From assembly GCA_905250885.1 (NCBI GenBank), contig CAJNOQ010002872.1:1-22301 (forward strand): DNA of 22,301 nucleotides, given 5' to 3'. A program made the position numbers and the translations under genes. Below, one piece after another: positions 8,787 to 17,928 of this stretch; the stretch's first letter is position 1, and each line of letters begins with the position of its first letter. This DNA is from Didymodactylos carnosus. Lineage: Eukaryota > Rotifera > Eurotatoria > Philodinida > Philodinidae. Under the pieces are notes generated by a model that worked only from the letters and a program-made list of their open reading frames with translations, ran no database searches and had not been told where the DNA came from.

Positions 8787-9438
8787 GCAAACAATGATAT
8801 CATTGAATGTTTCGACTTTTAAATTTCTACTACTTTTTCTAAAATATAAAATGATTTTAATCGATTTCCTTAAATCAATTAAAATTAATTCTTAGAAGAA
8901 AAAATTGATTATAATCGTCCATAAAATTAAATGATTTTAATCAATTTGCGAAAAACTGTTTTATATCGTTTTTTTCCCAGAAATTATAATCAATTTTTTT
9001 CATTAAATCAAAAAAGATCGATTAAAAAATAATTTTATGCCATATTTTTTTTACATAAGTGCGTCGATAACCATATGTGTGGGCTGCCTGTACTCCCTGC
9101 AATAAATCCCACTAACATAAATCAAGTAAAAATCCATAAAGGCCAGACACTTTTTTGATAAGGAATGAGAATTTTCTAAAACTGGAAAATATCAGAAAGA
9201 CAATCAGACATCTCACTTGTAGTGCAGCAGCCTTTTAAATTTTCTTATGCAAGTATGCTGAGGAGCATTAAACAAAAAAACAGCCTTTTTGCTTTTCTCC
9301 GCACAGGAGAAAACGAACATACGCACGTTTCCTCTGAGTTCTTTTTTCTGTATGTTGCTTAGTCAACATCATCCTGCTCCTATGCAACTTTTCTTCCTTT
9401 CTAATCTATCCTTAAGCGACGACTGATTTATTATATAT
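8787..9438. other. AT-rich intergenic DNA with small repeats
   Basis: No coding signal. The left third contains AAATGATTTTAATCGATTT at 8848 and a one-base variant 80 bp later at 8928. It also contains a perfect 17-bp inverted pair (8899-8915 and 8983-8999), which together suggest a small degenerate repeat. From 9010 to 9438 I see nothing specific. Confidence 0.5.
8848..8999. repeat. AT-rich direct and inverted repeats
   Basis: A 19-bp motif is repeated directly at 8848-8866 and 8928-8946 (one mismatch), and a 17-bp perfect inverted repeat is formed by 8899-8915 and 8983-8999. Confidence 0.7.
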
Positions 9439-9449
9439 ATTTTTTTTAA

Positions 9450-9471
9450 TGATTTTTTCTTCCAACAACAG
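9450..9471 (+). promoter_or_regulatory. Candidate 3' splice or trans-splice acceptor upstream of the ART-TPR gene
   Basis: A pyrimidine-rich run leads into CAACAACAG, 168 bp before the ATG at 9639. Bdelloids are known to use spliced-leader trans-splicing, so this could be a leader acceptor or the end of a 5'-UTR intron. There is no direct proof in the sequence. Confidence 0.25.
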
Positions 9472-9638
9472 ATACAAATCTCTTCTTATACATCGAAATT
9501 TTGTCCTTGGAAAAAACCAAGTTTGCTATTCTTAAATTTTCAAACAATATATTCATATGGAACAGTCTCAAGACTGAAACGGAGAAAAAAGGAGACTGCA
9601 TTATAATATCATAGCAAATAAAGAAGAAGAATATTAAA

Positions 9639-12600
9639 ATGGCGCAAAATTCGGTAACTGTTTGGCTTGATCGAACGTACGATCCTGCCACTGCTGAAAT
9701 TGATAATGCAAGTCATCTCTCTCTGTGCAAGGTTGATCCATATCTAGTGACATTTCGTGATTCAGACAAATGCATTGATTATATTACTCAGATACAAGCC
9801 AGCGAGAAGAAAGTAATTCTGCTAATATCAAGCAAGATGCCATTCCAGTCTCTTGACGCACTTCTACATCTAAGACAAGAATTTTCACAAATTGATTCAG
9901 TCTATGTTTTCTATTCAAATGAAATGGACACTGCTAAAGATGTCGAAGTATCTTCTGGAGTTTACACAAATATTGAATCATTATGTAATCATTTACGTCA
10001 AGTACCAACTATACAACGTGATCGCCGAGAAGGATTTTTGCGTGATGATTTTACTCTCTCCTCATTGTCTCGTGCAGCTCTTCCTTCTACTCCTTCACCT
10101 TCCACCAGTCAACTTCTGCCCTCACCATTGACCGATATTACTACTAACCGGCAGGAGGCCGAATTTATGTATGCACAATTTTTACGAGATATTCTGGTTG
10201 AAATGGAATCCACAGAAGAGGAAATGATCGAATTTTGTCGCGAAAAATGTGCCAGTAATAAAACAGAATTGAATGTTGTCGATGAATTTGAAGCTTATTA
10301 TGATGTAATAAATGCTATCTTTTGGTACACACGCGACACATTTCTCTATCGTCTTTTGAACAGAGCACTGAGAGAACAGGATGTTGATATACTTTATTCA
10401 CTACGTTACTTTATCAAAGATCTTCACCTACAGCTAAAACAAAGACACGCCTCACAACAACAGACATCGACAATACATGGTCCTCCTCCTACTACTAGTG
10501 CTGCAGCGGAACAAATCATAGAAACGGTTTATCGAGGACAGTTGATGGATAACGAAGAATTCGACAAGAAAATACGACACAATACAGGAGGCTTCTTCTC
10601 CGTCAGCAGTTTTTTATCAACAACTTTACATAAAAATTTGGCCACTGTGTACGCTGGTAATCGAAGCAACAACAAAACGCCTTCAGAACAAAGTGTTTTG
10701 TTTCAAATCGACATTGATAAAATTGTCAATAAATTTCCCTATGCAAATATTTCGTCAGAAAGTGCATTTGACAAAGAGGAAGATGAAATTTTATTTACAA
10801 TGGGAGCCGTGTTTCGAATAGAGTCAATTGATTTGAGTGATGAAGGTATTTGGAATGTTAAACTGAAGCTCACTGGCGAAGAAGATGAAGAGCTAAGAAA
10901 ACTAACTGAGCATATAAGAGAAGATGTATTGTCTACGAGTCCTCTTGGTAGTTTGGCAAGAATGATGATGGAGATGGCAAAGTATGATAAAGCCGAAAAG
11001 TACCACCTTTTACTACTCGAAGATCCAACAAACACTGAAGATTTCAAAACATTGTCTGCTATCTACAATAATCTTGGATACATTCATAATGGTATGGGTC
11101 GAGTAGCAAAAGCAATTGAATACTATGAAAATGCACTTGATATCAAACTCAAACATTTACCTGCAAATGATTCATCTCTAGCATCTGGATATAATAATCT
11201 AGCAAACATCTATCGTCAACAAAGTGAATATGAAAAAGCTCTATCGTATTTTCACAAAGCAATTGCCATAGATCTAAATGCAGTAAATCCAAATCCAAAT
11301 AAAATTGCAAATCGTTACAATAATATTGGACTTGTCTACCATGCACAACAACGTTATTCAGAAGCATTGGCGATGTTTGAACAATGTTTAAACATACAAT
11401 CCGAAGCTCTGCCATCTAATCACCCAGGAATTGCAACTTCTCACAGTAACATCTCACAAGTATACCATTCGCTCGCTGACTATGAAAAAACCATAGAATA
11501 TTTAAATCGAACACTTCAAATTCAAATCAATTCACTTCCACCAAATCATCCAGACATAGCAAGAACCTATAACAATTTAGGTCAGGCATATGACAGACAA
11601 GGCAAACTCAGAGAAGCAGTAGAAATGTATGACAAATCCTTAGAGATCGATCTGAAAATTCTTCCTCTTAATCATCCTACAATTTTAATAATATACAATA
11701 ACATTTCACTAGTTATTAATTCCCTCCGTGACTATGATAAAGCAATTGAATGTTTAAACCCAACGCTTCAAATTGAATTAGATTCACTGTCATCCAATCA
11801 TACAGAATTAGCAGGAATCTATCATAATTTAGCTAACGCATACTATCATACAGGTAAACTCAAAGAAGCATTAGAAATAAATAAAAAGTCTCTCGAGATT
11901 CGATTAAAAGTTCTACCGACTAATCATCCTGACCTAGCAGCATCTTACAATAACATCTCACAAGTTTACGATTCACTCGGTAACTATAATAGAGCAATTG
12001 AATATCTAGACCAAACACTTCAAGTTCAAATAAGTTCACATCCGCCAGATTATCCAGTTTTAGCATCAACTTATAACAATTTGGCTGGAGCATTGTACAA
12101 ACAAGGTGAATTTGATGAAGCATTAAAATTGTATAAAAAATCTCTCGAAATTCGATTGCAAGCTCTGCCAACCAATCATCCTGACATAGCAATGTCTTAC
12201 AATAACATCTCACAAGTTTATGATTCGATAGGCATTCATGAAGAATCAATTTTCTATTCAAACAAATTACTTCAAATACAGTTGCATACACTTCCATCAG
12301 ATCATACCGATTTTGCAAGAACATATAACAACTTAGGTCTGTCATATTACAATCAAGGTAAACTTGAAGAAGCATTAGTAATGCATGACAAATCTCTAAA
12401 AATACGATTGAATGGTCTGCCGACTAATTATCCGGACATAGCAAAATCTTACTATAACATATCATTAGTTCACTGTAAACAAGGTGATAATGAGAAAGTA
12501 ATTGAATATTTAAATAAGACACTTGAAATTGAACTACTTTCACTACCAGCAAATCATCCAGATTTAGCTAAAACCTATGACACTTTGGCCGGAGCACTAT

Positions 12601-12800
12601 ATGAACAAGGGAAATTTAAAGAAGCATTAGAAACTATGATGAAGAGTTATGATATTAATTCAAAATATTTATCGTCTGATCATCCAGAAATAATCGACAA
12701 TCTAGAAAAAATTGATTTTCTTACAAATAGCTACGAGCAGTGGCGGCGCAGTGGCGGTGAACCAGGGAGGCATTCAGAAGCAATTGTTTCCCTTAAATAA
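9639..12800 (+). CDS. ADP-ribosyltransferase with C-terminal TPR array (ART-TPR protein, 1053 aa)
   Basis: One uninterrupted frame from ATG 9639. Residues about 5-127 look like a Rossmann/receiver-like fold (VTVWLDRTYD, FRDSDKCIDYI, KKVILLIS, IDSVYVFYS). Residues about 140-168 are a Ser/Pro linker. Residues about 170-420 fit an R-S-E ART domain, which moves ADP-ribose from NAD onto a target: Arg299 in VYRGQ, the SxS core SVSSFLSTT (321-329), and an ExE at 381-383 (EEDEILF) followed by MGAVFRI. Residues about 438-1030 are about 13 kinesin-light-chain-type TPRs, which bind protein partners. All three catalytic signature sites are present, so activity is plausible. There is no signal peptide or membrane segment, so it is probably cytosolic. 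A poly(A) signal AATAAA lies at 12829. Family membership is firm; target and role are unknown. The last 21 residues (QWRRSGGEPGRH...) are unlike the TPRs. Confidence 0.92.
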   Translation: MAQNSVTVWLDRTYDPATAEIDNASHLSLCKVDPYLVTFRDSDKCIDYITQIQASEKKVILLISSKMPFQSLDALLHLRQEFSQIDSVYVFYSNEMDTAKDVEVSSGVYTNIESLCNHLRQVPTIQRDRREGFLRDDFTLSSLSRAALPSTPSPSTSQLLPSPLTDITTNRQEAEFMYAQFLRDILVEMESTEEEMIEFCREKCASNKTELNVVDEFEAYYDVINAIFWYTRDTFLYRLLNRALREQDVDILYSLRYFIKDLHLQLKQRHASQQQTSTIHGPPPTTSAAAEQIIETVYRGQLMDNEEFDKKIRHNTGGFFSVSSFLSTTLHKNLATVYAGNRSNNKTPSEQSVLFQIDIDKIVNKFPYANISSESAFDKEEDEILFTMGAVFRIESIDLSDEGIWNVKLKLTGEEDEELRKLTEHIREDVLSTSPLGSLARMMMEMAKYDKAEKYHLLLLEDPTNTEDFKTLSAIYNNLGYIHNGMGRVAKAIEYYENALDIKLKHLPANDSSLASGYNNLANIYRQQSEYEKALSYFHKAIAIDLNAVNPNPNKIANRYNNIGLVYHAQQRYSEALAMFEQCLNIQSEALPSNHPGIATSHSNISQVYHSLADYEKTIEYLNRTLQIQINSLPPNHPDIARTYNNLGQAYDRQGKLREAVEMYDKSLEIDLKILPLNHPTILIIYNNISLVINSLRDYDKAIECLNPTLQIELDSLSSNHTELAGIYHNLANAYYHTGKLKEALEINKKSLEIRLKVLPTNHPDLAASYNNISQVYDSLGNYNRAIEYLDQTLQVQISSHPPDYPVLASTYNNLAGALYKQGEFDEALKLYKKSLEIRLQALPTNHPDIAMSYNNISQVYDSIGIHEESIFYSNKLLQIQLHTLPSDHTDFARTYNNLGLSYYNQGKLEEALVMHDKSLKIRLNGLPTNYPDIAKSYYNISLVHCKQGDNEKVIEYLNKTLEIELLSLPANHPDLAKTYDTLAGALYEQGKFKEALETMMKSYDINSKYLSSDHPEIIDNLEKIDFLTNSYEQWRRSGGEPGRHSEAIVSLK
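11430..12689 (+). repeat. Five tandem 252-bp units (84-residue TPR dimers)
   Basis: The TPR array alternates between an A type (NNISQVYDSL, AIEYLNxTLQIQ) and a B type (YNNLAxALYxQG, EALxxxKKSLEIRL). The A repeats begin at 11430, 11682, 11934, 12186 and 12438, exactly 252 bp apart, and a partial sixth begins at 12690. The constant spacing shows expansion by duplication of a two-repeat block, with no insertion or deletion kept. Confidence 0.9.
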
Positions 12801-12995
12801 AATTTTTACAAGTACAAAAGATGTTAACAATAAAACTATTGTACAAATATGAGGAAAAAAACTAATTTCACTTCATACATATAACAAAAGTGTTTATCTA
12901 TCTTTCTGTTTCTTTCTTCTTATAACAACAAGCTGTTCTAACAAACATCCGGGTATTTTCATATAGAACATACCACCATTACATCGATGTTCGGC
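12800..12995 (+). repeat. Direct repeat copy 1 (3' end region of the ART-TPR gene)
   Basis: This segment, from AAATTTTTACAAGTACAAAA to GATCGATGTTCGGC-like sequence, is nearly the same as 14273-14517 apart from an internal length difference of about 49 bp and scattered substitutions. It starts right at the stop codon of the ART-TPR gene and ends where the TPR pseudogene begins. Confidence 0.88.
12829..12834 (+). terminator. AATAAA polyadenylation signal of the ART-TPR gene
   Basis: AATAAA lies 28 bases after the stop codon. The same signal is repeated in the duplicated segment near 14300. Confidence 0.45.
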
Positions 12996-12996
12996 A

Positions 12997-13737
12997 TTGA
13001 AGAATTATGAGTTGGCCTATGAGATTCGCCGAGAGCGATTACCGTCCGATCATCCTCACATTGCTGCTTCGCTCTACAATACTGGACTCATTGCCGACAG
13101 AAAGGTGAAGTTCAGTGAAGCACTAGATTATTTCCTTCAAGCATTACATATTAAAGAGAAAACTAATTCGGGTGCTAATGTGCAGAAAGCAGTGATGATT
13201 GAAAACATTGGCAGAGCGTATAGAGATAAAGGTGATTGTGACACCTCTCATTTACCTGTCTCGTGCCCTCGATATGTTTCTCCGTGTTCTACCTGCTCAA
13301 CATCCCAATATTGCTTCCTGTCTGGGCTCGATCGGGTTCGTTCACGTGAAGAACGGTTTCTTTGCCCTTGCACTGGATTATTTTCGTTCTGCATTCAAGA
13401 TGGAAGAACAGTGTTTGCCGCCAGATCATTCGGATCTCTCGGACGTTCTCGCCTTGATCGTCGATGCATAGATGAAGAAGGGTGATAAAGCGAAGGCCTT
13501 GAACTTTTGTCGCGAAATCTCAATGCTCAGAAGAATACACTAGGCAAGACTCATCCTTGCGTTGCTCGAACATTGGTGACTATGGGCAGAGTTATCAACG
13601 GCTATATTCACGGGAACGCGCTCAAATATTGTAAACAAATTCTGTCAATTCTTCAACATTCAAAATCACCTGATCATCGAATAACCTCCAAGTGTCTTAA
13701 TGCCATGGGTTGCTTGTACAACAAAAGTGTCTGCTAG
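12997..13737 (+). pseudogene. TPR (kinesin-light-chain-type) pseudogene
   Basis: The reading starts in YELAYEIRRERLPSDHPHIA and continues SEALDYFLQALHIKEK and IENIGRAYRDKGD. It then shifts frame near 13235 to RALDMFLRVLPAQHPNIA and YFRSAFKMEEQCLPPDHSDL, hits an in-frame TAG near 13470, reads MKKGDKAKALNFCRE, and shifts again near 13520 to NTLGKTHPCVARTLVTMGR, ending at 13737. The pattern LPxxHPxIAxxLxxxG is the KLC-type TPR consensus, giving five or so repeats. No ART domain and no start are present. Its codon choice is visibly more GC-rich than the intact neighbour, so it is not a simple copy of the neighbour's array but comes from another paralogue. Confidence 0.85.
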
Positions 13738-14272
13738 TTTTTTTGAAACATTAACTTCCGCGTTGGGCAACTTCAAAAAATGTTTTTTCTAAGGAGGGAA
13801 CTACCCGCGGTGTCAAAAAACGTTTCGACCGGGAATATCATGGTTAGATAGGGTATAGCTAGGAGTGATATACCCTAAGTTGGTTCGTGCGCAAGTTGCT
13901 TCTAACAGGAGGTATGAGTTTTTCAAGTTATCAACGAAATTTTCAATTTTTCTCCGAAACCTTAGTTTTCTCGAAGAAACAATGGTATTTTGGGCTGAAA
14001 CTTTTGTTATGTCTATCTCAAACAGTGGTCTTGATCAATTGGAAGTTTCAGCTGAAAATGATAAGAATATGACAAGAAAGACAGGTTTCAAAACTTTCTC
14101 CGCAACTTTATAGCTTTCCCTGTTTCACTGCTTGACAAACAAAAAGATCGTTTGAGCAGATTTTTTCAGATCATTATCGACTTAAGGCAGTCTATTTCAT
14201 CATCATATATCATTGGATAATATTAAATTGGATCAAAATATTTTAAAAAATTAAACATAAGTTATCACAAGT
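13738..14272. other. Non-coding, possibly repeat-derived
   Basis: No supported gene; the open frame at 13865-14113 shows no motif. A hairpin at 13849-13877 has a 9-bp perfect stem (TAGGGTATA / TATACCCTA). The stretch with CTTCCGCGTTGGGC and ACTACCCGCGG is locally GC-richer than its surroundings and may belong to an unidentified interspersed repeat. Confidence 0.4.
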
Positions 14273-14517
14273 AAATTTTTACAAGTACAAAAGATGTTAA
14301 CAATAAAACTATTGTACAAATATGATGAAAAAAACAAATTTCACTTCATACATATAACAAAAGTGTTTATCTAATTTTCTATTTCTTTCTCCTTATAACA
14401 AGCAATTCGTTTTGCAAGAAGTTGTTTACTTGTCTTATTATTTATGGTGTTGAATTTGCTGATAAAAGAAGTCGGTATTTCCATATAGAACATACCATCA
14501 TTAGATCGATGTTCGGC
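14273..14517 (+). repeat. Direct repeat copy 2 of 12800-12995
   Basis: Matches copy 1 from AAATTTTTACAAGTACAAAA through the AATAAA signal to ATATAGAACATACCA and GATGTTCGGC, with about 49 extra bases in the middle (about 14405-14470). The minus strand of this copy is open from 14568 to 14371, and part of that frame, AEHRxNxGMFYMxIP, is also preserved in copy 1. Confidence 0.88.
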
Positions 14518-15372
14518 GCAAATTATAAGACAAAGTTTTTCTGATACAGTTTTGGATGCTGAATCCAATCGCGAAAAGCCAAGGTCTGTATCTTATGCAG
14601 AAAAACAGTTATGGGGAAAATACTCCCCCAGCAGAAAAGTGCTTTTTCCAGTTAAAATGGTCACTATTGCAGTGCCTGTTTGGATCCCTCATCCCTAAGC
14701 TAGAGCCTTCATTTTGATCTCAAATGAAAGAGCGTGATGAATTCTATATATTTCGATGAAAAAAAGTTCACGTGGAAGAGGTCTGAAAATTCTCTAGAAA
14801 ACCATCGATTCCTGATAAACCTTCAAACTCGCCGAAAAAGCTTTAAAGCTCACCTAATTTTATATCTGTAATCCGTTCCAATGTGTATATCACGGATAAT
14901 CCTTGTTGTTGGGAAAAGAATGTGTTCTTTTGATATTTTCTTAGTTTTATATATATCGTCTGTTATAAATCAAGGGAAACGGAAGGGTTTACTGGGATAG
15001 TTTCCTTGTTAGAAGAAAAAACTTTCAAGTACTGCTGCATGTCAAATCCTGATCTAAATCATTTTCGACGGATCCTTCATGTATTATAACTTCTGTTTGG
15101 TCATTTGAATTCTGTCATTTGAATTTCAATTGATCATTGAGTGATTTAGCAATAAATCATATCTACCAACCTGTACAGCATATGCTAACATACGATATAA
15201 TATAATAAACAATAAGAATCCAAAATGCAAAATTATAATGTATTTACGAGCAATAATTTTTTTTGCTTCGGAAAAAATTGCCCATTTGCTTTTAGCTTGT
15301 AATATCATCACTCGATAGAGAAATGTTTTCTCTTTCAATCTACACAAGGCCGACCTTCCTAGCTTGTTCTAT
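14518..15372. other. Intergenic, no supported gene
   Basis: Mostly featureless. The minus-strand frame at 15126-15347 has a hydrophobic stretch (IIILHFGFLLFIILYRML) that would make one membrane helix, but no family match and no context. I do not call it a gene. Confidence 0.4.
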
Positions 15373-15738
15373 TCAGCCGCTATAAGCGTTTTCCTAGGAG
15401 CCCCGATTTCGGTTATTTGATCTTGAATCACCGCAAAATAGGTCGACATGGTGGTAATCGACCACGCTGAGTCAAGTGCCAATGTTTATTTTCAGTTTCA
15501 AAGCGAGATAAAGACATTATATTAAGCTTTCGAAATATCCACTCCGCACACCATTTAGTAGGAAAAAGTTGAATTTTTAAAACTCTTAATATAATGAATT
15601 TATCTCGCTTTGAAACTGAAAATAAACATTGCCACTTGACTCAGCGTGGCCGATTACCACCATGTCGACTTATTTTGCGGTGATTCAAGGTCAAATAGCC
15701 GAAATCGGGGCTCCCAGGAAAACGCTTATAGCTCCTGA
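15373..15738. mobile_element. Foldback element (about 366 bp)
   Basis: Arms 15379-15526 and 15585-15732 are each 148 bp and pair as inverted repeats with about eight mismatches and no gap. They surround a 58-bp unpaired centre (15527-15584). Pairing can be extended outward by six bases with two mismatches. No open frame is inside and no clear target duplication is visible. A transcript would form a long hairpin. Confidence 0.85.
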
Positions 15739-15767
15739 CTTCGTTATTCTCGAGAAAGTAACGAAGT
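15738..15767. repeat. Perfect hairpin at the foldback edge
   Basis: ACTTCGTTA (15738-15746) pairs with TAACGAAGT (15759-15767); the loop contains the palindrome TTCTCGAGAA. Confidence 0.75.
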
Positions 15768-16497
15768 AACGAAATTCTTTTTTAAGGAAAAAGCCATATT
15801 TTCTTTTCGATATTCTCTAACGTTCTAACATATAAATCTTGATATGAAAATGTCACTTTTCCCTAATATGACCAAAGTTCTTTTATTAATTAATAGTAAG
15901 ACAGAAGAAAGTAAACTTCTGAGGATGTTTTAAAACATTTTTGATAATGAAAAACGAATATTCTGTTCTTGGTCCGTAGACTGAAAAAGATGGTAAAGCA
16001 AGAATTTCGCAAGACATAAAGTAGTCAAACAGAAAAAGAAAGCAAAGAGTTATCTTCCTCCCTTCTCACATATAGTTCACGATGGAAAAAATAAAACCCT
16101 TTTTCTTTTTAATGAGCGTGGCACCTTATCCGTGGTTACTGATAACGCGTAATTTTGTGTTGTCAAAATTGACTGATCTTTTTTTGCCCTCTCTCGTTTC
16201 TGTGCCTTTGGTAAGGTGACATATTTTTACAATATGTCAAGTCAGCAATTTTTTTGATAATATTTTCTTTTACTCGATTTTGATAATCCATATTCACGCG
16301 TATTTTATTAGAAGATGATTTTTTTCTCAAACGACAAGTTTTGTGCATAAGTAACTTTTCTTTGACTACTTACATTTTTTCGGTTGTTTTTGTTTCTAGG
16401 CGGTAGGAACAAAAAAATTCAAGATAAATATACAAATAGGAATAATGGAAAATCCATACATAGAATCAGTACAAAACGTTTCTTGAAAGCAGGGGAA
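15768..16497. other. Intergenic, no supported gene
   Basis: AT-rich. The only structure seen is a 14-bp palindrome ATGTTTTAAAACAT at 15925-15938. The minus-strand frame at 16163-16348 carries no motif. Confidence 0.5.
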
Positions 16498-16505
16498 AGA
16501 GGTAT
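16498..16505 (+). repeat. Left 8-bp target-site duplication AGAGGTAT
   Basis: Identical to 17125-17132 and immediately outside the CAGG end of the element. Confidence 0.85.
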
Positions 16506-17124
16506 CAGGGCGCCGTGTGGGCCGGGCTGAGCCGGCAAAAGTTGGCCCGTGGGCTATGCCGTCCTTTACCGGCCCAGTCCATGGTTTTTAGTTCTAAATT
16601 TTCCAGCCCAGCCCGATCCATGGACCGGACTGGCTGACCCATGGGCGCGCGTGAGCGGCCCATCTAATAAAAGGTTTTTCCTAAACACAGCCCCATTTAC
16701 CATGTTGATCAAGGCTACTTATCATTTACTCTTCTATTTCATAAGGACAATCATAGTTTATTCCACTTGACTAATCACAGTTAAGCATAACTTTTTCACA
16801 CAAACAGCCATAGAAAACAGTACTGAGAAGAGTAGAGAATCTCTCTGTACAAAAATAGTTTTAGGCAGGAAAAAGCGAAAAGAGAAATGAGAATACGAAG
16901 CACAATTACTATTCTTTAAGTAAAAGGATCGTTCTCACGCGACCTCTAGTGGTAAAATATCGGTTTATCAATATATCAACCCATGGGCAGAGACCTTCCT
17001 CCCATGGGCGCCCATTATAATAGGTAGTGGCTCAGCCCGACCCATGGTTCTGATTGTGCAAAAAATCCCGCCCATGGTAGACCATGGGCCGGGCCGGTTT
17101 TAACCCAGTCCATTCGGAGTCCTG
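16506..17124. mobile_element. Non-autonomous hAT-like element (619 bp) with 8-bp target duplication and CCCATGG-rich ends
   Basis: The left end reads CAGGGCGCCGTGTGGGCC. The right end, read inward, is CAGGACTCCGAATGGACTGG, an imperfect inverted repeat. Both ends are bordered by AGAGGTAT (16498-16505 and 17125-17132). Eight-base duplications and CAGG termini point to hAT. The outer 150 bp or so at each end are GC-rich in an AT-rich background and carry many CCCATGG or GGCCCATGG motifs in both orientations. The middle (about 16670-16980) is AT-rich with no transposase. Confidence 0.85.
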
Positions 17125-17132
17125 AGAGGTAT
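17125..17132 (+). repeat. Right 8-bp target-site duplication AGAGGTAT
   Basis: Identical to 16498-16505 and immediately outside the CCTG end of the element. Confidence 0.85.
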
Positions 17133-17928
17133 CGTGGAAGAAAATACACAGAAAAGCATATAAACCTGCAGGGCAGGGCAGTGTAGACGTTTTCACCCAC
17201 CCCATCCTGCCTGTGCAGGTTAAAAGGTCTTTTTCTAACCTGCAAGCTACAACATGAGTAAATTTTATTTTGTCCTTGCGCAATCTACGCACAGAGGTCA
17301 AAAATTATGCAGGTGATTAGCTTTAGTTGATATCCAGCTGTTGGGTTTCGGATGGATACTTATGAAATGATCAGTGAAAAACAAAAATATGCGAAGTTCA
17401 ATCTGATCTCCAAAAGAATACTAAATAAAGTTTTTCTGAGTGTACTTAAAACCCAAGAAAGGTTTTTACATCAACTAATATTGAAGAATATCAGTCTATT
17501 TCATGCTGCTATTCTGAAATGGCTTAATGACACTCACAGTGTCGAAAAAACTTGAGAACTGGATCATAATTACCCCAAGTACCTTAATATACTTTTATTT
17601 ATACATACACATATATATATTATATAAATGTATGTTATAATTTTTTCTAATAGAGTAGTTATTTTTTTGTCTATATTAGTTTTCAAACACAATCTTGTTA
17701 AAGCATAAAAAGTGCATGAATTAAAGGAAATGAAAAAAAATGAAAAACATACCTGACTTTGAATCAGACAAAATCGACAGAATGAATAAGAAAAATTATT
17801 ATTTTTCTCTGTTGATATTTGCGCAAAAAATGGTATAATATTTTTTAGTTTTAGTTTTTTTTCATTTGACGAATCATTTTAACATATATTTCGTACAGTA
17901 GAAGCTAATTTTATTAAAATAATATAGG
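17133..17928. other. Intergenic upstream of the membrane-protein gene
   Basis: Contains an imperfect inverted pair around AACCTGCAGGGCAG (17164) and CTGCCTGTGCAGGTT (17207), and an AT-only imperfect palindrome at about 17600-17637. The frame at 17352-17555 has no recognisable feature. The stretch just before 17929 ends AATAATATAGG, which could be a 3' splice site, so an upstream exon of the following gene may lie here unseen. Confidence 0.4.

Noticed and set aside
9073..9084. TGTGTGGG, like a bdelloid telomere unit
   Set aside because: Only a single unit, not an array.
9446..11415. Minus-strand frames beneath the ART-TPR gene (9446-9691, 10739-11047, 11149-11415, 11920-12375)
   Set aside because: Shadows of the long plus-strand gene; the repetitive TPR codons keep the antisense open.
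15126..15347. Minus-strand frame with one hydrophobic helix
   Set aside because: A single AT-rich hydrophobic run arises easily by chance; there is no gene context or homology.
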